Assembly (NCBI GenBank): GCA_016786865.1
Contig: JAEUVE010000020.1
Coordinates: 62,001 to 126,000 of the forward strand
Direction of reading: 5' to 3'
DNA: 64,000 bases
From: Sediminibacterium sp.
GTDB lineage: Bacteria; Bacteroidota; Bacteroidia; Chitinophagales; Chitinophagaceae
Below are positions 16,819 to 26,736 of the stretch, one piece after another (positions within the stretch are counted from its first letter, which is position 1; every line of letters begins with the position of its first letter). Below the pieces are notes generated by a model. That model made no database searches. It worked only from the letters and a program-made list of their open reading frames with translations, and was not told where the DNA came from. The translations under genes and the position numbers were made by a program.

Positions 16819-18108
16819 GTGAAAAAAAAAGCTGAGCACCTGCCCGGTGCTTTTAAAACAGGCCTCTATGCCGCAGTAGTAGCCTTTCTTACGTATACCA
16901 TGATCTTCGGATTCAGAAAGTCTTTCACCGTTTGTACTTTCGACGGCATGGCTTACTGGGGACTGGGATACAAAACCCTGCTGGTGCTGAGCCAGATGAT
17001 CGGTTACCTGATGGCCAAGTTTTACGGCATTAAATTCATTGCAGAGTTAAAACGCCTGCACCGTTACAAGATGGTACTGCTACTGGTAGGAATTGCCTGG
17101 CTGGCCTGGTTGTTGTTTGCACTGGTTCCCGCACCTTATAATATTATTTTTCTTTTCATCAACGGATTCCCGCTGGGCATGTTATGGGGTGTTATCTTTT
17201 CTTATATCGAAGGCAGAAAAACCACCGATTTCATCGGCGCCGCCCTGGCAGTAAGTTTTATTTTCTCTTCCGGATTTGTAAAGTCGGTTGGGGGATGGCT
17301 CCAGCTCCAGTTTGGACTGTCTGAATTCTGGATACCATTTGCAACCGGTCTGGTCTTTGCCCTTCCCCTGCTTCTGTTTATTTACCTGATGGAGCAAATT
17401 CCGCCGCCAACCAAAGAAGATATTGACCTGCGGATGAACCGGACACCGATGAACGCAACACAGCGAAAAGCTTTTATCCGGCAGTTTTTACCAGGTATTG
17501 TTGCTGCTGTAGTGATTTACGGTTTCGCTACCATTTTTCGGGATCTCCGCGACAATTTCAGCGCAGACATGTGGAAGGAAATGGGCTACCTCAATCAGCC
17601 GGCCATCTTCTCTAAAACAGAAACCCCTATTACACTTGTGATCCTGATCCTCATCGGAAGTATGGTCATCATTAAAGACAGCTTCAAAGCCTTCATGCTC
17701 TCTCATTTGTTTATTCTGTTAGGGTTCATTCTGGCAGGTGCCTGCACTTATTTTTTCCGGAATAATCTGATCTCCCCCATTTGGTGGATGACCCTGGTGG
17801 GGCTTGGGCTTTATATGGTTTACATTCCTTTTAATTCTGTTTTTTTTGAAAGACTGATTGCCAGTTTCCGGTTTACGGGTAATGTGGGATTCCTCATTTA
17901 TGTAGCAGATTCCTTTGGTTACCTTGGCAGCGTAAGTGTTTTACTGAGCAAGGAAATTTTTAAAGTACAGTTAAACTGGGTTTCTTTCTTTTCCAATAGC
18001 GTTATGCTGCTTTCCGTTGCCGGAGTGCTGATTACCCTGTTCTCTGCCGGATATTTCAGCAGTAAATATCAACGTCTTGCGGCTAATCAGTTGCGGAAGG
18101 ATGTTTAA
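16819..18108 (+). CDS. DUF5690 family membrane protein (MFS-like)
   Basis: 429 aa with about twelve hydrophobic segments, recognised as the DUF5690 family found in Bacteroidota. FGFRKSFTVCTFDG near residue 30 and the conserved IFRDLRDNFSADMWKEMGY segment near residue 240 are typical. Start is a GTG at 16819 followed by a run of nine A. It may be a transporter of the major facilitator type; no substrate is known to me. The bestrophin gene follows after 9 bp, but its own -7 element overlaps this stop codon. Confidence 0.75.
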   Translation: MKKKAEHLPGAFKTGLYAAVVAFLTYTMIFGFRKSFTVCTFDGMAYWGLGYKTLLVLSQMIGYLMAKFYGIKFIAELKRLHRYKMVLLLVGIAWLAWLLFALVPAPYNIIFLFINGFPLGMLWGVIFSYIEGRKTTDFIGAALAVSFIFSSGFVKSVGGWLQLQFGLSEFWIPFATGLVFALPLLLFIYLMEQIPPPTKEDIDLRMNRTPMNATQRKAFIRQFLPGIVAAVVIYGFATIFRDLRDNFSADMWKEMGYLNQPAIFSKTETPITLVILILIGSMVIIKDSFKAFMLSHLFILLGFILAGACTYFFRNNLISPIWWMTLVGLGLYMVYIPFNSVFFERLIASFRFTGNVGFLIYVADSFGYLGSVSVLLSKEIFKVQLNWVSFFSNSVMLLSVAGVLITLFSAGYFSSKYQRLAANQLRKDV

Positions 18109-18113
18109 TTTTG
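18106..18113 (+). promoter_or_regulatory. -7 element TAATTTTG for the bestrophin gene
   Basis: Exact TAnnTTTG, beginning on the DUF5690 stop codon and ending 4 nt before the next ATG. Confidence 0.45.
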
Positions 18114-18117
18114 CAAC

Positions 18118-18999
18118 ATGATCAGCTACCAACCCAAAGAGTGGATTCGTTTTATTTTTAAAATTCACCGGACAGATACCATTCGTCAGCTTTTTCCATT
18201 GATTCTATTCATGGGCTTTTTTTCCTGGGGGATTGTTTACCTGGAGGGCAATTACCTGAAACTTCCGGAGAATACACATGCAAGAAATATCACCACTGTG
18301 CACAGCCTGCTTGGATTTGCCATTTCCATGCTGCTGGTATTCAGAACAAATACTGCCTATGATCGTTGGTGGGAGGGCAGAAAGCTCTGGGGATCACTGA
18401 TCAACAACAGTCGCAACCTTTCTGTAAAACTCAACAGCATACTGCCTTTCGATGATGAAAAGAACCGGAGCTTTTTTAAGAGGATCATTCCGCTGTTTGC
18501 ACAGGAACTCAGGCTCCACTTATTGAACGAAAAAACCAGACTGGCACTGGATTCTGGCTCACATCCGGAAATCAGCGGTTTCGATACCAGCAAACATATT
18601 CCCAACCAGGTGGCCATGGTATTGGTGAACAGGGTTCACCTGATGCACCGCAACGGGCTAATCAGCGATTTTCAATTGCTTTTTTTAAATAGTGAACTAC
18701 AAAGTTTTCTGGATATCTGCGGAGCCTGCGAAAGAATCAAGAATACCCCCATTCCATATTCATACAGCGCTTTTCTGAAGAAATTTATTTTCCTTTATGT
18801 ACTTACCCTGCCGTTGGGCTTTGCCATTCCACTGGGCTATTTCACTATTCCGGCCGTGGTATTCATCTTTTATGTACTGGCCAGTCTGGAATTGATTGCA
18901 GAAGAAATAGAAGATCCGTTCGGAAAAGATGAGAATGATCTTCCGATGGAAAAAATGGCGGAAAATATTACCAGGAATGTGAACGACATCCTGGCCTGA
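18118..18999 (+). CDS. Bestrophin-family anion channel
   Basis: 293-aa inner-membrane protein of the bestrophin/UPF0187 family. The pore-helix region LLGFAISMLLVFRTNTAYDRWWEGRKLWG (residues about 63-92) is diagnostic, with the NTAYDRWWEGR signature. Two more helices near 220-265 precede EEIEDPFGKDENDLP, the conserved acidic C-terminal segment. Bacterial homologues form pentameric channels, some selective for cations, others for anions. It converges with msrB across 2 bp. Confidence 0.9.
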   Translation: MISYQPKEWIRFIFKIHRTDTIRQLFPLILFMGFFSWGIVYLEGNYLKLPENTHARNITTVHSLLGFAISMLLVFRTNTAYDRWWEGRKLWGSLINNSRNLSVKLNSILPFDDEKNRSFFKRIIPLFAQELRLHLLNEKTRLALDSGSHPEISGFDTSKHIPNQVAMVLVNRVHLMHRNGLISDFQLLFLNSELQSFLDICGACERIKNTPIPYSYSAFLKKFIFLYVLTLPLGFAIPLGYFTIPAVVFIFYVLASLELIAEEIEDPFGKDENDLPMEKMAENITRNVNDILA

Positions 19000-19001
19000 T
19001 A

Positions 19002-19562
19002 TTATTCCTTCCCTTCTTTGTATTTTTTTGCTGCTGCTTCCGCTTTTTCGAAGTCCAGTACTACACCATTGATGCAATAACGCAGTCCTGTTGGAGGAGG
19101 ACCATCTTCAAATACATGCCCAAGATGCGATTTACATCTGCCGCACTGCACTTCTGTGCGATCCATTCCATGTGAATGATCCGGCAGGTAAATGATGGAA
19201 CCTTTCGAAACGGGCTCATAAAAACTAGGCCAGCCACAGCCACTGTCGAACTTGGTATCACTCTTAAAAAGGGCATTTCCACATACAGCACAATAGTAGG
19301 TTCCTACTTCCTTGAAGGCCTCGTATTTACTGGTCCAGGGACGTTCTGTTCCCTTTTCCCTGGCGATATAATAAACTTCGGGAGACAATATTTTTTTCCA
19401 TTCTGCTTCTTTTACTGCCAGTTTACTGCTATCCGTTCTGGAATAAAAAGGATTGCCGGATTGGGTGGTATCTTTCATATGCATTTTTTTAGCGGATTCG
19501 TCCTGGGCATTACATGCCTGCAACAACAACATAGTCCATATCAGGGCAGCCAGCCTTTTCAT
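19002..19562 (-). CDS. msrB: Peptide-methionine (R)-S-oxide reductase MsrB, lipoprotein form
   Basis: 186 aa. The leader ends in LLLLQAC, a lipobox, so this MsrB is probably anchored in the periplasm or outer membrane and repairs oxidised methionines there. Two CxxC zinc motifs (CAVC, CGRC), [20 protein letters not shown] and the catalytic Cys in LRYCING are all present. The usual Ser after CIN is Gly here. Electron supply would need a periplasmic thioredoxin partner, not obvious next door. Confidence 0.9.
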   Translation of the reverse strand: MKRLAALIWTMLLLQACNAQDESAKKMHMKDTTQSGNPFYSRTDSSKLAVKEAEWKKILSPEVYYIAREKGTERPWTSKYEAFKEVGTYYCAVCGNALFKSDTKFDSGCGWPSFYEPVSKGSIIYLPDHSHGMDRTEVQCGRCKSHLGHVFEDGPPPTGLRYCINGVVLDFEKAEAAAKKYKEGKE

Positions 19563-19706
19563 GATAAATATATTTTATACTTTAAAATTACACTTAGATA
19601 GCTCGAATAGTTGTTAAAACTGATCGATTTAAATACAAAAGCGCATAAAATACCCTGTTTTCAATTGTTTAGCCGATTTGTTAAATGTTTTTTAATAGAG
19701 TCGTCT

Positions 19707-19714
19707 TATATTTG
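19707..19714 (+). promoter_or_regulatory. -7 element TATATTTG for adk
   Basis: Exact TAnnTTTG 25 nt before the adk ATG; a TTG lies 26 bp further upstream, slightly beyond the usual spacing. The upstream 19563-19706 is AT-rich with no other feature seen. Confidence 0.5.
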
Positions 19715-19739
19715 TAGTTCACCCAAGGTTAACAGATTC

Positions 19740-20318
19740 ATGTTTAATATTATTCTATTCGGGCCTCCCGGAAGCGGAAAGGGTACACAAAGTGAAAAAC
19801 TCATTGCAGCTTACGGTCTCAAACATCTTTCAACAGGGGATTTACTTCGGAGCGAAATTGCCAATAAAACACCGTTGGGTCTGGAAGCCAAAAGCATTAT
19901 GGACAAGGGTCAGCTGGTTCCAGACGAAGTTGTCATTGGCATGATCAGCTCTGCATTGGAAGCGAATCCGGATGCAAAAGGCTTTCTGTTCGATGGATTT
20001 CCACGTACCACCGCCCAGAGTGAAGCACTGGATAAATTACTGAAACTGAAGAATACGGAGATCGGTGTGGTACTTGCCCTGGAGGTAAGCGAAGAAGAAC
20101 TGGTAAAAAGATTACTGAACCGCGGTCTTACCAGCGGCAGAAGCGATGATACCAACGAAGGAGTCATCCGTGCGCGCATTGTGGAATACAAAGAGAAAAC
20201 TACGGTAGTAGCCAATTATTACAGCCAGTTCAACAAAGTGGTTTACCTGAAAGGTGAAGGATCTGTTGAAGAAATTTTTGCTTCTCTTTGCAGCGAAATA
20301 GACAAAAGAATGTCTTAA
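19740..20318 (+). CDS. adk: Adenylate kinase
   Basis: 192 aa; interconverts AMP + ATP and 2 ADP. P-loop GPPGSGKGT near residue 8-16, STGDLLR AMP-binding segment, FDGFPRT and the short lid LLNRGLTSGRSDD are seen. The lid lacks the zinc-finger insertion, so it is the short form usual in Bacteroidota. The ATG at 19740 is used; the reading frame is open further upstream, but that extension is not family-like and crosses the promoter. Confidence 0.95.
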   Translation: MFNIILFGPPGSGKGTQSEKLIAAYGLKHLSTGDLLRSEIANKTPLGLEAKSIMDKGQLVPDEVVIGMISSALEANPDAKGFLFDGFPRTTAQSEALDKLLKLKNTEIGVVLALEVSEEELVKRLLNRGLTSGRSDDTNEGVIRARIVEYKEKTTVVANYYSQFNKVVYLKGEGSVEEIFASLCSEIDKRMS

Positions 20319-20361
20319 TAGCAAGACTTTTAAAGTTTTTGACCATAAACCAACTGCTAGG

Positions 20362-20388
20362 CCCGCCCATATATTGGGCGGGTTTTTT
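20362..20388 (+). terminator. Intrinsic terminator after adk
   Basis: Stem CCCGCCCA / TGGGCGGG with a 5-nt loop (TATAT), followed by six T. It ends the adk transcript 44 bp after the stop. Confidence 0.9.
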
Positions 20389-20427
20389 ATTTTTATCCTG
20401 TTCTGCCGCCTGTAAACTATCAATCGT

Positions 20428-20435
20428 TAGCTTTG
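20428..20435 (+). promoter_or_regulatory. -7 element TAGCTTTG for the paaZ-like gene
   Basis: Exact TAnnTTTG, 21 nt before the ATG at 20457, just after the adk terminator. Confidence 0.5.
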
Positions 20436-20456
20436 TTGACTTCAAAATTGTAGCCC

Positions 20457-22505
20457 ATGTATACGGTAGAAAATTTTGTACTTGGTAAATGGACTCCGGG
20501 CGAGGGAGAAGGTCAGCTGCTCTTCAATGCGGTTACCGGTGAACCGATTGCCCGTGCCGGAACTAAGGGGATTGATTTTGCCAGTGTGCTGCATTTTGCG
20601 CACCACACCGGAAATCCGGCGCTTCGCAAGATGAGTTTTCACGAACGGGGGCTGATGCTGCGGTCGTTGGCCATCTATCTGAGAGAACACCTGGACGAAT
20701 TTTACCGGGTCAGTTACCAGACAGGTGCTACCAAAGCAGACAGTTGGGTAGACATTGAAGGCGGCATCGGGAACCTGTTTTCCTATGCATCCCTTCGCAG
20801 AAAACTGCCGGATACTCCTTTTTGCCTCGATGGAGAGCATCATTCGCTTGGAAAAGCCAATACATTCATGGGGCATCATCTGCTGGTTCCCAAAGAAGGC
20901 GCAGCCATTCACATCAATGCGTTTAATTTCCCCGTTTGGGGAATGCTCGAAAAAATTGCGGTGAACCTGCTTGCAGGCATTCCGGCCATAGTAAAACCAG
21001 CCACGGTTACCTGCTACCTTACCGAGGCCGTAGTTCGTAAAATCATTGCTTCCGGCATCTTACCCGAAGGCGCATTGCAGTTGATCTGCGGCAGTGCCGG
21101 GGACCTGCTGGACCAGGTGGGTTCGCAGGATGTGGTTACATTCACCGGTTCGGCCACAACTGGTCAGCTGCTGAAATCCGGCAAACGAATATTGGCGGAA
21201 AATGTTCCCTTCAATATGGAAGCAGACTCCCTGAACGGCATCGTGCTGGGTATGGATGTACATCCGGGAATGCCCGAATGGGATCTGTTTATTAAAGAAG
21301 TCAGAAAAGAAATGACCACCAAATCCGGACAACGTTGTACGGCAGTAAGAAGAATCTTTGTTCCGGAAAACAAACTGGAAGCCGTTCAGACGGCTTTGCA
21401 AAAAGCATTAACACAAACAGTAATCGGCAACCCGCTCCACGAAAAAGTTCGAATGGGATCTCTTGCCGGCGAAACGCAGCGAAAAGAAGTAAAAGAGCAG
21501 GTCTTCCGCCTGCTGGAAACTTCCTCGCTGGTGTATGGCTCACTGGATGAAGTAGCCGTCATGGATGCTGATCCGATAAAAGGTGCTTTTATGAGTCCCT
21601 TACTATTGCTGAACGAGAACCCTTTTGGTAGTAAGAGTGTGCACGAAATTGAAGCCTTTGGGCCTGTAGCCACATTAATGCCTTACCGCCACACAGAAGA
21701 AGCCATTGCTCTTTCTAAAATGGGGAAAGGCTCGCTGGTCAGTACCATCGTTACTGCGGATCCGCAGACTGCCCGCAACTATGTACTGGGGGCAGGCCCC
21801 TGGCACGGCCGGATCCTGGTGCTGAACGAACAATGCGCCAAAGAAAGCACCGGACATGGAGCGCCGCTTCCCTTACTCGTGCATGGTGGCCCCGGAAGAG
21901 CGGGCGGTGGCGAAGAAATGGGCGGACTCAGGGGAATCAAACATTATATGCAACGGCTGGCCGTTCAGGGTTCACCCGACATGATCACTGCTATTAGCCA
22001 GGTTTACCAGCAGGGAGCTACCGGAAATTCCAATACCATCCATCCTTTCAAAAAATACTTCGAAGAGCTGACTATAGGCGACCAGTTGATCACTGCCAAA
22101 AGGCTTATTACCGCAGAAGACATCAATCAGTTTGCCGATCTGAGCGGTGATCATTTTTATGCGCACCTGCACAATACCGATTTTTCCGGAACCATGTTTG
22201 AACGTCAGGTAGCACATGGTTATCTGCTCATGAGTATTGCAGCGGGCCTGTTTGTAGACAGTTACGAAAAAAATCCCGTACTGCTGAATTACGGAATTGA
22301 TGAACTTCGCTTTACCAAACCGGTATATCCAGGTGCCGAAATGTACATCCGATTCACCTGCAAGGAAAAAATCCGCCAGGAGAAAAAAGAACCTTCAGAT
22401 ATCGACAAGGGTATTGTAAAATGGCTGGTGGAAATGCTGGATGATACCAATGAACTGATCGGCATTGCCACTATTTTAACCATGGTTGCCAAAAAACCAC
22501 TTTAA
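20457..22505 (+). CDS. paaZ: Bifunctional aldehyde dehydrogenase/MaoC hydratase (PaaZ-like)
   Basis: 682 aa. Residues 1-510 are an aldehyde dehydrogenase with catalytic Glu255 (NMEADSLN) and Cys294 (SGQRCTAV). Residues about 525-682 are a MaoC hot-dog domain with DLSGDHFYAHLH (Asp561-His566). In E. coli PaaZ this fusion opens oxepin-CoA and oxidises the resulting semialdehyde during phenylacetate breakdown. Only one other candidate pathway gene, an enoyl-CoA hydratase, follows; paaABCDE and paaK are not in the window, so the pathway role is probable, not proven. Confidence 0.85.
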   Translation: MYTVENFVLGKWTPGEGEGQLLFNAVTGEPIARAGTKGIDFASVLHFAHHTGNPALRKMSFHERGLMLRSLAIYLREHLDEFYRVSYQTGATKADSWVDIEGGIGNLFSYASLRRKLPDTPFCLDGEHHSLGKANTFMGHHLLVPKEGAAIHINAFNFPVWGMLEKIAVNLLAGIPAIVKPATVTCYLTEAVVRKIIASGILPEGALQLICGSAGDLLDQVGSQDVVTFTGSATTGQLLKSGKRILAENVPFNMEADSLNGIVLGMDVHPGMPEWDLFIKEVRKEMTTKSGQRCTAVRRIFVPENKLEAVQTALQKALTQTVIGNPLHEKVRMGSLAGETQRKEVKEQVFRLLETSSLVYGSLDEVAVMDADPIKGAFMSPLLLLNENPFGSKSVHEIEAFGPVATLMPYRHTEEAIALSKMGKGSLVSTIVTADPQTARNYVLGAGPWHGRILVLNEQCAKESTGHGAPLPLLVHGGPGRAGGGEEMGGLRGIKHYMQRLAVQGSPDMITAISQVYQQGATGNSNTIHPFKKYFEELTIGDQLITAKRLITAEDINQFADLSGDHFYAHLHNTDFSGTMFERQVAHGYLLMSIAAGLFVDSYEKNPVLLNYGIDELRFTKPVYPGAEMYIRFTCKEKIRQEKKEPSDIDKGIVKWLVEMLDDTNELIGIATILTMVAKKPL

Positions 22506-22515
22506 CTCCAGCTTT

Positions 22516-23286
22516 ATGATAGAAGAAATAAAAGAAGGATACGTAAAAGTAGAAAGATCACACGGAGTAGCTACCATCGAATTCTACCATCCGCAAAGCA
22601 ATTCATTGCCCGGTAAAATCCTGGATGCCCTGGCCAAAGATATTTACAGCGAAGGGCAGAATGAGGAAACCCGGGTGATCATTCTGCGTTCCGCCGGAGA
22701 AAAAATTTTTTGTTCCGGCGCCTCCTTCGATGAGCTTTCTGCCATCGAAACAGAAGAACAAGGTCTGAAGTTTTTCAGTGGGTTTGCCCATGTAATCAAT
22801 GCCATGAGAACCTGTGGTAAAATCATTATAGCACGGGTGCAGGGTAAGTGCATTGGAGGAGGTGTTGGCCTGGCTGCTGCTGCAGATTACGCCATTGCCT
22901 GCGAAGGTGCAGATGTTAAACTGAGCGAGCTGGCTGTTGGAATCGGGCCCTTTGTGGTAGGACCGGCAGTAGAACGCAAGATCGGGCTTTCTGCATTTTC
23001 ACAGTTAACCATCGATGCCGGCATGTACCGTCCGGCAGATTGGGCCAGAAGAAAAGGGTTGTTTGCAGAATTACATACAGATGCTGCCGGAATGGATGAA
23101 TCTGTTACAAGATTAGCCGGTACACTTTCCGGTTATAATCCGGAAGCCTTACATGAAATCAAAAAAGTTTTCTGGACAGGAACCGAACACTGGGATACCT
23201 TGCTGAAAGAAAGAGCGGGCATCAGCGGAAAACTGATCCTGAGTGAATTCAGCAAATCGTTTATTCAACGATTTAAAAAGAAATAA
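22516..23286 (+). CDS. Enoyl-CoA hydratase/isomerase family protein
   Basis: 256-aa crotonase-fold protein. The oxyanion-hole segments SAGEKIFCSGASFDEL and VQGKCIGGGVGLAAAADYAIAC are present; the usual catalytic Glu positions read DVKLSELAVGIGP, with one acidic residue retained. The ATG at 22516 is chosen because it falls 10 bp after the paaZ stop, whereas 22486 would overlap it. Its position suggests a role next to PaaZ, as PaaF/PaaG-like hydratase or isomerase. Confidence 0.8.
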   Translation: MIEEIKEGYVKVERSHGVATIEFYHPQSNSLPGKILDALAKDIYSEGQNEETRVIILRSAGEKIFCSGASFDELSAIETEEQGLKFFSGFAHVINAMRTCGKIIIARVQGKCIGGGVGLAAAADYAIACEGADVKLSELAVGIGPFVVGPAVERKIGLSAFSQLTIDAGMYRPADWARRKGLFAELHTDAAGMDESVTRLAGTLSGYNPEALHEIKKVFWTGTEHWDTLLKERAGISGKLILSEFSKSFIQRFKKK

Positions 23287-23323
23287 CCCTGCCCGACCTT
23301 CCTGTTAATAGCTTATATATCCA

Positions 23324-23956
23324 CTACAGATCATCAAACTCGTAGATTGGATCAATATGCGTACCCGCCGCCATCTCAAAAACCGGATTGATGATGCCGT
23401 CGTGCAGATCATATACCCATCCATGTAAGTGTGGCATATTGTTGTGTTTCCAGGCTTTCTGAATAATAGAGGTTTTGGCCAGGTTCATTACCTGTTCCAT
23501 TACATTCAGTTCTATCATCCGGTCCACCCGTTTATTTTCATCCTGGATACTGTCCACTTCTTCCCGGTGAAAACGGTGCACGTCTTTGATGTTGCGCAAC
23601 CACTTGTTGATGATGCCCAGATTATGATTGGTCATTGCAGCTTTTACACCTCCACAGCCATAGTGTCCGCAAACAATAATATGCTTCACTTTTAAGGTTT
23701 CTACTGCGTAGCTTAATACACTCAGCAGATTCAGGTCTGTATTCACCACCATATTTGCAATGTTTCGGTGAACAAAGATTTCACCGGGCTGCGTTCCGGT
23801 AATTTCATTGGCCGGTACCCTGCTGTCGCTGCAGCCGATCCAAAGAAACTCAGGCGTTTGCAGATTCACCAAACGGGAAAAATATTCCGGATCATCCGCT
23901 ACTTTTTCCTGGGCCCAGGCTTTATTTTCTAACAATAATTTTTCGTATGATTTCAT
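23324..23956 (-). CDS. can: Beta-class carbonic anhydrase
   Basis: 210 aa; reversible hydration of CO2 in the cytoplasm. Zinc ligands Cys42, His98, Cys101 and the Asp44-Arg46 dyad are all present ([18 protein letters not shown]). Its start codon overlaps the stop of the upstream SulP gene by 4 bp (ATGA), so the two are translationally coupled. This supports joint bicarbonate transport and interconversion. Confidence 0.95.
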   Translation of the reverse strand: MKSYEKLLLENKAWAQEKVADDPEYFSRLVNLQTPEFLWIGCSDSRVPANEITGTQPGEIFVHRNIANMVVNTDLNLLSVLSYAVETLKVKHIIVCGHYGCGGVKAAMTNHNLGIINKWLRNIKDVHRFHREEVDSIQDENKRVDRMIELNVMEQVMNLAKTSIIQKAWKHNNMPHLHGWVYDLHDGIINPVFEMAAGTHIDPIYEFDDL

Positions 23957-25518
23957 ATAGTTGTATTTGCGTTTTGATTAAACAGTAAATGCATTGATTT
24001 ATTCGGACTTTTCTTGATTTCTACCCGAATGTTTTTTAAATGAGCATGACAAAGAAAGTTATTTACTTCCTCAATCACATCTTTATCTATAAAATCGGCC
24101 CTTGTGGCATCGATCATTACATATGCGTTTTCCGGAACATCCTCGAGTTTCTTCTTGATAATTGGTTTATTCAAAAATGAAACATCTTTTCTTAAACGGA
24201 TCAGGTAATTGTTTTGATCGTTCACCGCCAGTACAGAAGAATGGAAATTACTTCTGATCATAAAAAACAATCCCACCAGGATCCCAATCATAATTCCTAC
24301 CAACAGGTCTGTAAGCAGAATGGCTACTACGGTTACCACAAATGGTACGAACTGGTCCCAGCCCTTGGCATAAAATTCTTTAAATAAAGTTACTTTAGCC
24401 AGTTTATAACCGGTAAATATCAAAATAGCTGCCAGTGCACTCAACGGGATCTTATTCAGGATTCCCGGGATGAACATTACACAAACCAGCAGTAAAATAC
24501 CATGCATGATGGCCGACAATTTGGTTTTGCCCCCCGCAGTTACGTTGGCAGAGCTTCTTACCACCACTGAGGTAAGTGGCAGACCACCAATTAAACCGGA
24601 GAGCATATTTCCTACCCCCTGAGCCTTCAGCTCCCGATTAGAAGGGGTTACTCTTTTCAACGGATCCAGCTTGTCTACTGCTTCAATACCCAGGAGGGTT
24701 TCGAGGCTGGCAACCAATGCGAGGGTAAACGCAGTCATCCATACATCCGGATTAGTCAAAGCACTAAAATCAGGAAAGGTAAAAAAAGATAAAAAAGACG
24801 CCACATCGCTGGCTACCGGCAACGATACCAACTGCTTTACAGATAGTGCCTGCCCGGGAACATTGGCGATAAAATACTCACTGATCGCTGTTCCAGCTAA
24901 CACCACCAGCAATGGACCAGGCACCAGAGCAAGTATTTTATTCTTTTTAACAGGCTTGGTTTCCCAAAGCATCAGCATCAGCAGGGAAACCGCGCCAATG
25001 ATTACTGCAGTAGGAGTAAGATGATCAAACGACTGCAACATCTCGGAAAATGTATTCTTAGCATCGGCTTGTTTAAAATTTTCATCCCCCATAAAATCAG
25101 CATCGTACCCAACCAGGTGCGGAAGCTGCTTTAAAATCAGGATCAGACCAATGGCAGCCAACATCCCTTTAATAACAGAGTTGGGAATATAATCACCAAT
25201 CACCCCTGCCTTTAAAAATCCGAATACAATCTGTAACACCCCTGCCAGCACTACGGCCAGCAGAAAAGCTTCAAACGCTTGTAACTTGAGGATCCCTGCA
25301 GCCACGATTACCGTAAGACCTGCTGCCGGACCGCTTACACTCAACTGGGAACCCGAGAGCAAACCAATAACGATTCCACCCACAATTCCACCGATAATGC
25401 CCGAAAACAGAGGAGCTCCGGAACCTAAGGCAATTCCCAGACAAAGGGGAAGAGCCACCAATAATACTACTATAGAAGCAGGCAGGTCGCTACCCGCGTG
25501 CTGAAAAAATTTTTTCAT
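23953..25518 (-). CDS. SulP-family anion transporter with STAS domain
   Basis: 521 aa. About twelve to fourteen hydrophobic segments (first at [24 protein letters not shown], the family start) are followed by a reduced C-terminal STAS-like domain ([24 protein letters not shown]). SulP proteins carry sulfate, bicarbonate or other anions. Coupling to carbonic anhydrase, which in other bacteria is even fused to SulP, points to bicarbonate (inference). An upstream small gene at 25565-25864 is on the same strand, 46 bp away. Confidence 0.9.
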   Translation of the reverse strand: MKKFFQHAGSDLPASIVVLLVALPLCLGIALGSGAPLFSGIIGGIVGGIVIGLLSGSQLSVSGPAAGLTVIVAAGILKLQAFEAFLLAVVLAGVLQIVFGFLKAGVIGDYIPNSVIKGMLAAIGLILILKQLPHLVGYDADFMGDENFKQADAKNTFSEMLQSFDHLTPTAVIIGAVSLLMLMLWETKPVKKNKILALVPGPLLVVLAGTAISEYFIANVPGQALSVKQLVSLPVASDVASFLSFFTFPDFSALTNPDVWMTAFTLALVASLETLLGIEAVDKLDPLKRVTPSNRELKAQGVGNMLSGLIGGLPLTSVVVRSSANVTAGGKTKLSAIMHGILLLVCVMFIPGILNKIPLSALAAILIFTGYKLAKVTLFKEFYAKGWDQFVPFVVTVVAILLTDLLVGIMIGILVGLFFMIRSNFHSSVLAVNDQNNYLIRLRKDVSFLNKPIIKKKLEDVPENAYVMIDATRADFIDKDVIEEVNNFLCHAHLKNIRVEIKKSPNKSMHLLFNQNANTTI

Positions 25519-25564
25519 GATGCATTGCTGTTAAGTCTTAAGAAAAAAGATACTGATTGAACAA

Positions 25565-25864
25565 TCAGCAGTTGGGAGGTGGTACATGTATATCCACCTC
25601 ATGACTTAACGGAATTGCATCTGCAAAATGAAGATACTGTGAAGAAATATTACTGCTGTTGACACCCAAATGGAAGCCGGACGTATAGAAGCATATGCCC
25701 TTATCGAACCCTTTATTAAAGCCATCCTTATCAGTATCCAACCCATGATGCGGCAATTCTTCTGTAAACTGGTTGCAGAATAACATCCGGCCCAACTGCT
25801 GTACAGGCAGTATCTGGATGCTCATCACCAGTAAAAGAAAATATGTAATTAGTTTTTTCCGCAT
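25565..25864 (-). CDS. Small exported protein of unknown function
   Basis: 99 aa. The ATG at 25864 gives MRKKLITYFLLLVMSIQILP, a good signal peptide or single anchor; an upstream extension to 25900 would lose this arrangement. The mature part has two Cys, several His and a proline-rich end (HVPPPNC). I recognise no named family. It may be co-transcribed with the SulP and carbonic anhydrase genes, and its His/Cys content could bind a metal (inference). Confidence 0.55.
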   Translation of the reverse strand: MRKKLITYFLLLVMSIQILPVQQLGRMLFCNQFTEELPHHGLDTDKDGFNKGFDKGICFYTSGFHLGVNSSNISSQYLHFADAIPLSHEVDIHVPPPNC

Positions 25865-25931
25865 AAGGTGACCCGAAATTAACAGAAAGCCGCAAGGCAA
25901 GATGTTAAAAAAAAATAAACAAACCCGGAAT

Positions 25932-26687
25932 CTAAATATTCAGACCGCCACAGGTACTCAATACCTGGCCGGTAATGTAAGAACTCATATCACTCGCAAG
26001 GAAAAGAGTGGTATCTGCTATCTCCTCTGCTTTACCGAATCTTCCCAAAGGAATCTTCTGCAAAAACTGTGCTGCACCCTCACCATCCTGCAGGTAATGG
26101 GTCATGTCTGTTTCAATAAATCCGGGCGCAATGGCATTGCAGCGGATATTGCGGGAACCCAGTTCAGCAGCAATGGATTTGGTGAACCCGATAATGCCCG
26201 CTTTACTGGCAGCATAACTGCTTTGCCCTGCATTACCGCGGATACCAATGATGGAACTCATATTAATGATGCTTCCCTTTTTGGCTTTCATCATAGGGCG
26301 GATCACCTGCTTGGTCATATTGAACACACTCTTCAGATTTATATCCATAACCTCATCCCACTGCTCTTCGGTCATGCGGAGCAGGAGGTTGTCTTTGGAA
26401 ATACCGGCATTATTTACACATACATCAATAGCCCCAAATTCTTTGATGGTATCATTCACCAGCGCTTCGCAATCTGCGAAAATGCCGGCATTGCTTTTAA
26501 CTGCTTTTACTTTTACCCCCATTGCCTCAATCTGTTGGGCAAGGGCTGCAGCTTTTTCCGCACTGCTGTCGCTCACATAAGTAAACACGATATGGCTTCC
26601 CTGTTCTGCGAGTTTTAACGCAATGGCTGCGCCAATTCCACGGGCGGCCCCTGTAACAACGGATACTTTTCCTTCGAGTAGTTTCAT
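25932..26687 (-). CDS. fabG: 3-oxoacyl-ACP reductase FabG
   Basis: 251-aa short-chain dehydrogenase. NADPH-binding GAARGIGAAIA, the NNAG motif (VNNAGISKDNLLLRM), catalytic Ser in NMSSIIG, and YAASK (Tyr and Lys) are intact; the TKDxLLxRM-type segment and IETDMT near the end are characteristic of FabG. It reduces 3-ketoacyl-ACP in fatty acid synthesis. An exact -7 element lies 20 nt upstream of the ATG. Confidence 0.9.
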   Translation of the reverse strand: MKLLEGKVSVVTGAARGIGAAIALKLAEQGSHIVFTYVSDSSAEKAAALAQQIEAMGVKVKAVKSNAGIFADCEALVNDTIKEFGAIDVCVNNAGISKDNLLLRMTEEQWDEVMDINLKSVFNMTKQVIRPMMKAKKGSIINMSSIIGIRGNAGQSSYAASKAGIIGFTKSIAAELGSRNIRCNAIAPGFIETDMTHYLQDGEGAAQFLQKIPLGRFGKAEEIADTTLFLASDMSSYITGQVLSTCGGLNI

Positions 26688-26707
26688 AAAAAATCAGTTA
26701 TGGGAAA

Positions 26708-26715
26708 CAAATGTA
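26708..26715 (-). promoter_or_regulatory. -7 element TACATTTG for fabG
   Basis: Exact TAnnTTTG, 20 nt before the fabG ATG. Confidence 0.5.
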
Positions 26716-26736
26716 AAACAAAGCAAACGGATCTGA

